Assembly (NCBI GenBank): GCA_036924285.1
Contig: JAYKYS010000002.1
Coordinates: forward strand, 36,688,501 to 36,752,500
Length of the DNA: 64,000 bases
Direction: 5' to 3'
From: Asterella californica
Taxonomy: Eukaryota > Streptophyta > Marchantiopsida > Marchantiales > Aytoniaceae
Shown here: positions 47,132-58,161 of the stretch, piece by piece
How positions within the stretch are numbered: the first letter of the stretch is position 1
Layout of the letters: each line of letters starts with the position of its first letter
The notes under the pieces: model-generated
The model's database searches: none
What the model saw: the letters and a program-made list of their open reading frames with translations, nothing else
Told to the model about the DNA's origin: nothing
Program-made: the position numbers and the translations under genes

Positions 47132-50100
47132 TGAATCTGACTGTATGTTTAGCTTCTTCCTTGACTCAACGTATATGCTATTCAACGTGATCACAGTCAT
47201 CCCACGTGAGCAGGAAGTGCAGTCACGTGACACATTAGGGGTGATATTTCTGTATGAAAAGAAATTATCTGTAGAATGTTTCAAGATGTTTGTGAGAAAA
47301 ACTCGACTCATTTTCATGGGTGAGATATTCAAGTTGCTCTGAAAGTGGATCGATCGATTTTAGAACTCAGACTTACAAAAGAGTGAAAGTTCGGACCGTT
47401 GTCTGATTGTTCGAGGTATGTATTCAGGACTGAGATAAATCAATAATATGACTTTTGAATCTTAATGACACCTCTTATTGCATGAGTGCTTGTAGTAGTC
47501 GATCCATTCGGTTCCAAACCGAATCTTTTTACATAGAAGTTCATGTATTGGTGGAGTACGACGGAGCTCCAATGTGCTTGTCGATACGATGTGTGACAGC
47601 GGCATGACACGAATCCTCAAGCGAGCACGTGACTCCCTCGCTGACTGAATGACTTGCTAACAATTAGACTGATGGGGAAGTCGTTCAATCGTTCGACAAG
47701 AATGGCATCACGAGGATGTCAAACAAATAGAAGCCGTTATGTGCGGTCACGGATTCTTGAGAATGAATCAAGCACCGTGCAAGACTATAACGTTCTATTC
47801 GTTCAAGAGAGTTCTGAACTTTCGATCAAGAGAAAGGAGGATTTTGATTTCGACTCACGAGCAAAGCGGAATCCAGTCTGAAAGCATAGTTGAATGGAAA
47901 AGGAATCATCAGTCAAAGAGAGAGGGATGGAAGTGCAAGGGTGCTTAGTGAGGAGTGATCAGGACTATCTAAGAAGGGGGGTTGAAACTCGACATGCATC
48001 TGTAGCATGCAGCATGTAGAAGTGTCGATATCATATGCAGGTATGGTGGTTTTTACATTCTCTCCCTATCGAGAGTCTTCTGATAGTTAATATTTCGTCT
48101 GAAGAGAAACTTTGAACCGCTTCACAAAGATTAGATAATTGATGTTCATAGTGAGCTCTCGATCATCATCGAGAATTTGATGTTGAATAGGAGATTTAGG
48201 AGAGGTAGAAAGAATGATGTAAAATTTTGAAATAACAGATACTAGAAGTGGTTTAAAGGGTGGAACCTTTGCCAAAGGTTCCCGAGCAGTATTTTTTAGC
48301 TACTTCTCGGAGTTGCTCTATGCTCAAAAGTTACGATATTTTCTGTTCGGCGTTAATAGAGATGTAAGAGTTGAGTAGAAGATTCGGCTCTACTATGTAG
48401 AGAAGATATAATTCTGCTTGTATTTGCCTAACAACAGTACAGGTGTTGTGCTAGAACGAAAAACTTTTGAGATGTATTGAACGGAGTTTATAATGAAGTG
48501 AGAAATGATATCAATTATGGTGAAACTATGGTGAAACTACTCCAAGAAAGTGTTCCTCTTCCATAAGTCAATGATACTACAATATGACTTATAATACTAC
48601 AATATGACATTTTCAATTCCTTACACTATTCACAGCATCCAATGCATTCTTAGCATTTATCCATAGAGATCTTGCAACTAATCGAAGCTTGAACAAAGAA
48701 GTAGCACGATGAATCTCTAGGTAGCAATTCATATTCTCACATTAGCTACCAGGTCATATAACATATACTCAGAGCTTGCAACAACAAGTTTCAAATAAGC
48801 CAGCATATGAATAACACCGCGTGCAATACCAAGATTTCATTCACCCTTCCTCCTCAGTCTGTTCGATACTTAAGACAGTCTGAAACAACAACCAACAGAT
48901 TAAAACATAAATGTTTATTTGAGCGACTGAAATATAAATGTTTATTTTTGACGTGTTTCAGTAACAACTCGAAGTTCCGATCTTGTTCATCCCGACTGTC
49001 AAGTATCGTTTTCTTCTCAACTTCAAAGTCGTGACAACAAGTTTCTCATCTCGACTTAAATTACTGAAATGTTCAAGACTTATTCTAATCAAATCGTTTC
49101 CAACCTAAAACACAATACATCGTGTGAGACGGATACATGATCACTGCAGCTTATGGAAGAATTACAAAATTCAGTAAAAAAGCCCATGTGTGGTGTATAC
49201 CTACCTCTTCACATTTATGATTGTGTTGTGACGGTAAACTGAAGGAATGGGATAATCATAGTATGTACCACTTCGACTCGATGACTGAAATACAATGACT
49301 ATTCGAGTGTATGAATCCGTTGATATGTTGCATATGCAGTCAAATTCTGACTCGAATTGCTGCTAAAGCGCAGTCACCCATGAGGAAACTACACGTCAAG
49401 TACAAATACTCACTATGCTCATTGTGAGTCATAACTTTGATGAAATATCCCGATAACGTCTGTCACCTTATCCCAAGCTTGAATAAACTGAGACGTATGA
49501 TATATCCCGTTGAAATTAAATAACCGGGTCATAGCCATATAAACCGATCAAAAATCGACAAAAAATGGATCATGAATCATCAACTACAAAAAGTGTCAGT
49601 CATTTGAATACACAAGCTCACACAAAGTGTAACGTAAATGACCTATTAGATCTAACGTTCACTGCATTCTTGCCGCATAGTCTCTCCCGGCCGAGCAAAT
49701 CCTCAGCTGTGTGTTATCGGGTGCACGTATTCTACTGACCTTGAGCAACGTCAGTCTAGATCCGGCAACATTTCTAAAAGTGCAAGAGAAGTAGAGAATG
49801 CGTAGAATAATTTATTTCTTAAAATAACTTAAAATAAGAAAATACTCAAAATTTGCCAAAAATCGTAATAGTCCCTCAACTGTCAGAAACCGCCGGCAAA
49901 TTACAGGTAAGCAGGAAAAACCTGGGCTGGGCTGACCGTGAGTACTTCTCTCAGTCTCTCCCGCGTTCCTTCTTTCAGACTCACGTTATGTTCCCACGAC
50001 AGCCATGTCGTCTCTACGGTCTATGCTTAACTCAGTTGGATAGCCACGTCAGCAAGAACCTCTTCCTCCATATGAGAAAGTAGTTCAAAGTTCGAATTGA

Positions 50101-50529
50101 ATCATAAGGATGAAACAAGCCAAGCTTATCCAACATGGAATCAAGCAAGAAACTTTTTGCGCCGTTCACTTTAACTTGGTACAGTACGCGGTCAGAATGT
50201 CGTAGACTCGTAGTCACCAGTTACCGTGATAGCTGCCCATGAAGCGACTTACGTGACAGGAGCTACAGTACCGGTATGTAGTTTTACTATGTCGAGCGGA
50301 AATGAATGGGCGGGAATACGACCAGTAACCTCGACGTAACTGACATGTGTCACAATCCAGCAGTTCTGGAGGGGCGCCATTAACAGAATTTAAAAAGCCT
50401 CCACGCTGGCTGGCACTCAGAGAGGAACGAATGCAAAAATGGGACAAAAGTTTTAAATGTATTTGGAGTCTGCCCGACGCGGAATTATTTCAAATGCTAT
50501 CTTTCGAATATGATTCAGCGAATCCGACA

Positions 50530-50810
50530 GGCGCACGTCAAGGCGGGAGGGTTTAGGGCCTCGGTAAATTACACGCTTCCGGAAGAGTGGGGCAGAAAAG
50601 TAGCGCCGGATCAGCACAGTTTCAACCTTCTGAAGAAGAGAAGGGACTGGCCTGACGTGGATGATCGGAGGACGTGGTTCTCAATCTTCCTCTTCAACGT
50701 AGGCTTATCGACGGTGTTTGTTCTCGTGTCACACGGATCACTGAATTGGCAGACATGTCAGCCTCAACGATGGCACGTCATAGTGCGTACATCTCCTTGG
50801 AGGTATATAT
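50530..50810 (+). promoter_or_regulatory. Histone-type promoter of H2A.X
   Basis: Plant histone hexamers (ACGTCA) occur at 50535-50540 and 50775-50780, and TGACGTGG, the reverse of CCACGTCA, at 50653-50660. A further exact CCACGTCA is at 50044-50051. An E2F-like ggcggga (50542-50548) is followed by a telo-box (gggtttaggg, 50549-50558), and another E2F-like gggcgggaa is at 50308-50316. A TATA box (tatatat) lies at 50804-50810, followed by a pyrimidine-rich leader of about 350 nt. These elements are known to give S-phase expression in plants; their use here is inferred. Confidence 0.6.
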
Positions 50811-51192
50811 TCCTCAGGGCTTCGATTCCCGGGTCATATTGAGTTTCCTCACCTCACGCTCGCGCTCTTCCTCCTTCTCGTCTCTACTGCCGGAGCCCAA
50901 GCGCCCGAGCTCTCTGTAACGCCGTCTCTGCTGCTCCTCCTTGAGAAGATCATCTCGATCTCCTCTGGGTCGATTGTACTAGAAGTAGCGATTTTAGCTC
51001 TTGCTTGCTTGCCTGCCTCCCTCTGTTCTCTCTTAATCTCGTCTCGTCTTGTCGCACAACGTTCTCGATCTCTACTGCTAATTCATCAGCGCTTCGCTGC
51101 TTAGGGTTGCTAAATCTTTGGCAGGTTTGCTAGTCCTTGAGCAATCAGGAAGTCCATCCCTTTCAGCCCGCGAAGTCAGTTCGACTAGAAAC

Positions 51193-51935
51193 ATGAGTTC
51201 CGCAGGAGGCAGCAGCGGTGGTCGAGGAAAGACCAAGGGCTCGAAAGCCGTTTCTCGGTCCCAAAAGGCGGGTCTCCAGTTCCCTGTTGGGAGAATAGCG
51301 AGGTTTCTCAAGGCCGGCAAGTACGCCGAGCGTGTTGGTGCTGGCGCGCCAGTTTACCTAGCTGCTGTCATGGAGTATCTGGCTGCTGAGGTGAGCTAAG
51401 TCTTCCAACGAAAGCGTTAGACGAATGAATTTTAGGTCACTCGACATTTAGGAGGATGTTCCAAAGTTTTTATCCAAGGTTCTGAATGTGGAAATTTGTG
51501 TTAAAGTTTTGGTCGGTTCCGACCAAGTCTTGCAGTTTCTCACCCTGCAGGTTTACAGGTAGAGTTAATTTTTGGTCTGGCGAGCGATTAGTGCTTGTTT
51601 GACGTCCGTGAGTTCCTCCCTGGTCTTAGTACCTTAGTTGCGAAAGTTTTGGTTAGAGTTGTGTCGTCTGTACTATGTTCTTATATAAGATCTCTGATCG
51701 AATTTGGTTACAGGTGCTGGAGTTGGCTGGTAACGCTGCAAGAGACAATAAGAAGACAAGAATAATTCCGCGTCACATCCAGCTTGCTGTCCGAAACGAC
51801 GAGGAGCTGAGCAAGTTGCTCGGCTCAGTTGTTATTGCAAGTGGTGGTGTGCTTCCCAATATCCAGTCTTCGTTGTTGCCGAAGAAGTCCGGTAAGAGCA
51901 AGGGTGACATCGGAAGCATGTCGCAGGAATTTTAG
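51193..51935 (+). CDS. H2AX: Histone H2A.X, 2 exons
   Basis: Exons are 51193-51390 and 51714-51935 (GT-AG, phase 0), 139 aa. The N-tail is Gly, Ser and Lys-rich, followed by the H2A signature [10 protein letters not shown], the fold region through [12 protein letters not shown] and [12 protein letters not shown], and a tail ending SQEF at residues 136-139. SQE plus a final hydrophobic residue is the H2A.X phosphorylation motif (Ser136, target of ATM/ATR kinases after DNA breaks). It lacks the longer SPKK tail of H2A.W and the H2A.Z-specific docking residues. The intron follows Glu66. The upstream region carries histone hexamers, an E2F-like site, a telo-box and a TATA box. The presence of an intron fits a replacement-type, polyadenylated histone gene. 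Confidence 0.96.
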
Positions 51936-54772
51936 GTTGGTGTACAGTGAACGAAGATTTTTTACGCTCGGCAGACTACTTCATGCTGTGGAACACTGCC
52001 AACTAGGGTGGGAATCCACGCGGGACTACAGGAGCAGGTGTTTCAGGAGGTGCTTATCGCGTAGTAACAGATAGCTCGCGTCATGTTGCCGTCTATCTAT
52101 TGGGCTCGTGGTAGACGGTATCCCTCATTCGCCAGAGAGTCCCTGTAACGTTCAACGTCGCCGATTTGCTGCCTCTCGTATAGGGTGAAGTTCTTCTCGG
52201 CAATCGGAGATGTCAGACGGTTCGTTTAGTTAGAAAGTCCCTTAAAAGTATCAAATTGGGAACTTTAAGTACTTGACTGGTCTTAAGCCATGTGCAGAGG
52301 CCAAACTCTCTTCCCTTGTAAAGCGCTTTGAATTTCAGCCAAACTTTGTTGGTAAATCATCGAAGAGAACCAAACAAAGCAGTGTAAATGACATGGTCTG
52401 TGATCAGCGTGTGTCTTGGTTTGAGTCGACTGGTACACAAAACGTGCATTTTGTCCGTGGATCTTGGCCGTTTGTGTTAACGGTACGGCTGTCCCCCGTT
52501 TGTAAGGTACACTTAGGGTTAGTTTGGCCACAGTGGATCATCAGTTGTGTCTCCGTGCAGTACAATCGTGCAGAACGCGAAATTATAAGACTTTTTAACG
52601 TGGTTTTAGTCTACAAACTCAGTAAAATCGCATAGGGGAGTAGCAAATGCGGTAACTGGAATTATCAAACATAGTAATGTCTACGCAACATGAAAAACAT
52701 ATATAAAAAATCATAAACCAAATTAACATACAGAAGTAAATTATCGACAAATTACTGTAATTAAACTTACGATTTTCCACTTGCACATTAATATGAACTA
52801 TATACTTTCATACATGAACTATCTATTTTCACACATCCAGAAACAGTAGCCAATCCCTCTGTCGCCATGTAAACCAACTTCTAGCAATGCCAACAAATAT
52901 TCCTTGTGTCTGGGTGTACATTCAAGTCAGTCAATTTGTAGTGGATCGTCATGAATTACTTCTCTTGATAATGTCATTACTTCATTTTCCTACCTCACAA
53001 AACAGCAACTATACTCTGTCACACTTGCTTTTACCTTGCGTTCATATCCTCTCATAAACGACCTGCATACTCGTAATAATATATAATGGATCGTTCCTTT
53101 AATCTTGATGTCTTTGGTCACAATTGATAATGTCACACATTAGCGATCACTGATGGATTTATGATGAAGAGCGATCCACTACAGATCTCTCAGTTTTCAT
53201 GGGTTTCTTGCTATCTCGCGAGATGCGAGAAAATCTGTGTTACTGACTAAAACTAGTCAGCATCTGCAAATTGAGCTTAGAGCTTGAGCAACTACGTGAA
53301 ACCATCTGCGCTTACACTAACTACCCGCCCACAGTCTGAACATCGAGCGAAGACCAGTGGCTCAACGACAGTGATCTTATAACAGAGAAATGACCAACAA
53401 TAAGGAACGAAAGAGCCAAAAGTTAAATCAGGAGCAGAAAATCATAACGATCTGAGCAAATGTACAAAGAACAAGCACGAATGAGAGAAGACACAACTGA
53501 CGATGCATTTGATTTGACTTTTCACTTCCGTAGCAACGACTCCCACCGTCAGGCTACTCTCACACTGCCAAATACACCCGGCGTCTTCCCTCTCTTCTTA
53601 GTTACGAAGGGTAGACCCCCTCTAAATAACTCTAATCACTCGCGACAACCGTATATTCCCAAAATGAAATTCCGGTTAAAACATTCATGAAAAGAACTCA
53701 ACAAATCTTCCAAAACCGTCGAACTGTGGACACGTTCAGTTCGTTGCCATGTATGTTCCTAGAAAAGCAAAAATTTCTCAACTCAGTAATACGAAAGACT
53801 GAACGAACTTTGGACATGATAACAACTCGTATGGTCGGTTGTGAAATTTCCTCTGTAAATAACGCTATATCACGACTACTGCATACTGTTTTCATCAAAT
53901 CCTTGAATCTAGTTAGCTCGTCTAGCTCGAAGTCTAAATTTTCGAATCAATGTTCCTAACACATATATACATCACAAGAACAGCCAGGAGTATTGACAGC
54001 ACCTGACCACGCAATCTACTCGTCACACTTGATTAGATATCAGATCATCCTACTCAAACTACACACTACTACCGCGCAGAAACATAGGAACATTTTCTCA
54101 TTCTTTAGTAGTGACCCCCTGTCTGGGGTTCTCAAGGAGGACTATCGACATCAGTGAATTCAAGAATTTTGTTGGCTTTCTCCATTGGTAGGGTACATAC
54201 TCTTGTGGATGAAGCAAAGACAATGTAGTTACACCTACGCTATCTGTATTCTTCCTGTCGCGAAGACAAGGTCAATGTTCTATACAATAACAATGTTCAA
54301 GTTCTGCTCAGTGTTTCAATGGTGGGGGATTCTAGAAGAGGAGGAGTTTGGTTCCGGTCTCAATATCAGAGGTTGACAGTGTCGGTCTTGGTATTTGTTC
54401 AGAGGTTGTGACAATATACTGAGTTTGAATTGGTCTGCTCAGAACTGATTCGACGCAGCAAAGACTGGATCAAGGGTAGAACTGTTACATCAGGTGTAGG
54501 ATGAGCGGAAGGTCCTACATAGCTTCCAGAAGCCATGTAGCGGAAGTGCACTTAAATCACTCCCAAATGAATGATCCAAAACTGTATACGCCCACTGACT
54601 ATTGTTTGCACTGACCATAAGCCCTACTAGGTTCTATGATTGGATCAGAAGGGTAAAATATCTGCCCTTGCTAAATTCACGATCCACTCCCTGTGACAAA
54701 ATTCCACAACTGGTTCATGAACCCAGGTCTGAATAAGCGAAGGTTGCGAGCATCTGTGTATCTGGATGCACT
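51936..54772. other. Convergent intergenic region
   Basis: It lies between the 3' ends of H2A.X (+) and the PWWP gene (-). It begins with a 3' UTR-like stretch and becomes AT-rich after about 52.6 kb. No gene, clear repeat or RNA gene is seen; ORFs of 60-120 codons overlap on both strands without domains. Confidence 0.5.
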
Positions 54773-57700
54773 CTAAGATCTCAGGTACTCCGCAGTGAAT
54801 GGTGAACCAGCCGGAGCTGCAAGTCCCAGTTGCCGCATGATACGCAATCGTCTTAGCATTCGCTGGGGCTTCCGCTGTGCTCTACCCTCCTCCTGAGACA
54901 AACACACCCAAGGAACTTCACCTCCACACACAGCTAAAAAGCAGCAAAACATCTAGATTACTTCTAAACTGCTAGTCCCACTGGCTTCCAACTACCTTCA
55001 ATCTCCTTACCCTAAAGCAAAGATACCCGCCCATCACAGCTAAACTGGAAGCTTCAAAGATGATCATGACATACACCTCAGCTCCGTATCTTTCTGATTC
55101 TTGAGCAACAGAAAGTATCCCCCGCCCACCCTACAAGTTCGCATATCTCGACAGTAACATAAAAGTGGATGCACGCAAATGTTTCATCAACCACGAGCAT
55201 GCCTGTTAAGGATGCAACTTCTGCCCCGTCCCAGTAGTTTTATGAGTGAAGCAAAAGCAAACCTCAAACGGAACTTTCGGCTTTCGTTTCCTGGGTGGTC
55301 GTCTTTCTTTAGTCTCCGATTCTGTTGGTGACTCCTTGACTCTCGCTGATGATGATCCTACACCTGTGAACAGAAGTTTCCCCTATCAGTAAGAAACAAC
55401 TCGCTTCGATTCAATATCTTTACACTGCAAGGCAACTTGTGCTCGTAGCATACAAAGAACAGCTATAACTGAGAAGAAAAACCTAAATTCCCATATTTCG
55501 GTCATTCGATGGCAAACAAACCATCGCTGCGACCGTTCTCCTTTTTCTTGTGTTTTAAGCTTTTGGACGTCAGTTCCCACTTTTCAGGAAGTGCACCAGA
55601 GCTCCTCCAAGCAAGCGCCTACAGAAGAAGTTACAAACGAGTAAGCTTGAGGTTACAGTGGAAAGAGAAACAACATTCGTTGGTTGTAAGGTGGGTACAG
55701 TCTAACTCGGAAGCAGGCATAAGGGCGCGCATGTATCAACACTTATCAGCGATGCATATGTTTTCAGAATCAAGCGAAACGATAAAAACCAGAGAAGATA
55801 GTGATCTGATACCTCTTCCACCCCCTTTTGTAAGGCCTTCTTCCGTATCTTGCTCCTCTCAGTGAGTTTCTGCAAGAACAACAGTACCAAATACTATAAC
55901 TTGGGACTTGTCCAATCGTTTTATTAGAAAGGAGAAACCTCCGGTATCAATAGAGCTTAGCAATTCGTCACGTACATCTACGTAATGTGAGGTACAAAAC
56001 AAACAGGCGACATCATATCTTAAGTCGTTTGAATGATCAGCGCCGCGAAGGTAACCCCTATAAAAAGGTAGAACTCTGCGATAAACTAGTTCTAGATCAC
56101 CGATACGAAGACAAGGGGTAATATGATCTGAAAGACAAGTATACAACACCATCAGGGAGCATCATAGAATGCACTGAAGTTGGCAGTACTCCAGGTCTCA
56201 ATCAATACTGATTTCGATTCAATGGCCTAGAAACAACAGATCTATGTACTGAGGGGAAACAAGCTTACCACGTCGAAATCTGATAAATTGTTGAAGGGAT
56301 CAACCCAGCCACTGCAGCAATCAAGCCAACAAGAGGTTATTACCAGCTCCAGATGACTGTCAAGTAAGTCGAAGTTAAGATCTAAAAGAAAGTCGACTGG
56401 ATGAGGACGCCTAACTTGCATACCGAAACTTCTTCCTATCGGATATAGATGTCAACTGATGATATACCTCAAAGATATCTGATGACTTTCATAACTCTTT
56501 TCTTACTATCTGCATATATCCTAGGCACTGAATACACATGAAAATGATAAGTAGAATATCAAAGTCCTTATCAACGACGTGAGATTAAGAGACGTCGGAG
56601 AAACAGATTACTGTCACAGAGGTATGTTCAATTCTATATTCTAACACAAGAGAGGGGGCCAGAGAACAAACTAGTCATAAGTGCCGAAGAAGCGCACTAA
56701 CAGATCAGTATCTGAACCTGGTTTACCTCCTGTGCCTTCCAGCACATCTCTTGGATCGATCACCTGCAAATTTGAGCAAAGAACTGTAAGCACACAAGTC
56801 AAGTAGGTGAAAAACTTTCGATATCGGTGCAAAACTGAACTCGAGGAAGAACGGAAGAAGAGAAAGTAATTTTACTGTTTAGTGATCAATTGAGCAACTT
56901 ATGCGTCAACCACATGCATGCCTGGATGTCAATTTGGGTCTATGTCGGACAAACATTTGATAACATCAACAAAGTGAACTGACCTGCAGATTGCTGGACA
57001 CTGTAACAGGATAGTAACGACGGTTCAGTGCTTATTCTTTGGACCAAGACCTTCAGTTGTTTGCGTTTCATAGCCAGTAGGCGCAGGCAGCATGTAACTA
57101 GGACACAATTTAAGAATCGTCCTGCGCTTCATAGCCAACTGAGAGACACGATCATCCTATAAGTTGTAGACGAATTACCTGGGCGGGCCACCACGGAAAT
57201 CGGGCAAACTTCGCCCACACCAGTTGTCCTGGGACAAAGTCATGCTCGCGTGGTTGCACCGGCTCCTCGTATTCGTCTTCTTCATCTTCTGGGCTAACAG
57301 CGCGTTTGTTTACATGGTGATGACTGGGGCTCTTTCCGTTACCATTTGACAGATAGTGACCTAAATCAGAATCTGCTCGTGCACTCTCATTCTCCAGAGA
57401 GCCCTCCCCTTCACTCTGAACAGCTCTGAGCGGACTTTCACCTTCGTCCATACAATTCGTGTGATTCGGAGATCCTACAAATGCCAGGTATTTATTCGTC
57501 AACTACTAATCAACCTCCTGAATGTATCGATTCACTATATGTGAAATAGACAGCGCTTCCATACCCTCTTCCGTTCTGGTTTGTCTGAACTGTTATCACA
57601 ACGAAGTATTCTTCTTGCGGACAACAATCAGTAGGACAGAAGTGCATCGTTTTTATCTAAACCTCTGACAGCAAGTGAGTTCGTCAAGTGATCTAGTTGA

Positions 57701-58161
57701 CAAATTTCTCACTCTTCTCGCATCATGAAAGTTAAACCATAATTTCTCTCAGATTCATAACTTGCTTCAGTTTGATGAAGCCTTCACATTATAATTAAGG
57801 AGGAACATTCGCTCCCCCGCGCCCCCTTTCGTTACGAGAAAGAAGAACGCAGTCAACTGTTTTATAATGTCCAGTTGTCCGCTGTCTAACTCATTGCTGT
57901 ACAGAGCAGCAACGAACACGAACAGTCAAACCAACAAAAAAGTTCTGAGAGGAGCGAAGAATGTCCAGAACCTCGGAGATCAATGACATGGTTTTCGTAA
58001 CTGTCTGAAGAATCGTACATAGTAGACTCTATGGAGTTCCCCCTCCTCCTCCGCCTCCCATGTTTGCCACTACCATTCTCCGCTCCCCTCGCTGCCGCTC
58101 TAATTTGCGCTTCTCTGGCTTCTCTAGCCGCTGCTAAACTCTCTTTCGCTTTCACCCGCAT
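54773..58161 (-). CDS. PWWP-domain chromatin protein, 8 exons
   Basis: Minus-strand exons: 58161-57972, 57474-57179, 56763-56672, 56311-56269, 55869-55813, 55618 to about 55522, 55363-55263 and 54892-54773; phases agree and give about 331 aa. The start is the first ATG after an in-frame TAG. The N-terminus has a basic helix (REAREAQIRAAARG) and an RRRRRG patch. The PWWP domain is split over three exons: PGQLVWAKFARFPWWPAQ to residue 162, VIDPRDVLEG to VRFFGTYD (163-192), then YGWVDPF. Next come a Lys-rich helix, an AT-hook-like RRPPRKRKPK (279-288), and a basic C-terminus ending with RRLRIMRQLGL and GSPF. PWWP domains bind methylated histone H3 and DNA, so a nuclear chromatin reader is expected. 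The exon 6 donor could instead be at 55534. Confidence 0.85.

Larger units (their letters stand above)
43250..50040. other. AT-rich gene desert, second part
   Basis: No supportable gene. It contains an AT-rich hairpin (43471-43520), an (AT)16 microsatellite (45955-45986), an 18-bp hairpin (46674-46719), a (CTAACT)n array (46865-46904) and a two-unit telomere repeat (47117-47131). Confidence 0.5.

Noticed and set aside
48262..48282. Palindrome ggaaccttt / aaaggttcc
   Set aside because: Short arms (9 bp) and no associated feature; within chance for 64 kb of AT-rich DNA.
50347..50556. 69-codon ORF upstream of H2A.X
   Set aside because: It overlaps the histone hexamer, E2F and telo-box region; no domain is seen.
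50815..50835. tRNA B-box-like gcttcgattcccgg
   Set aside because: No A-box or cloverleaf fits upstream, and it lies just after the H2A.X TATA box.
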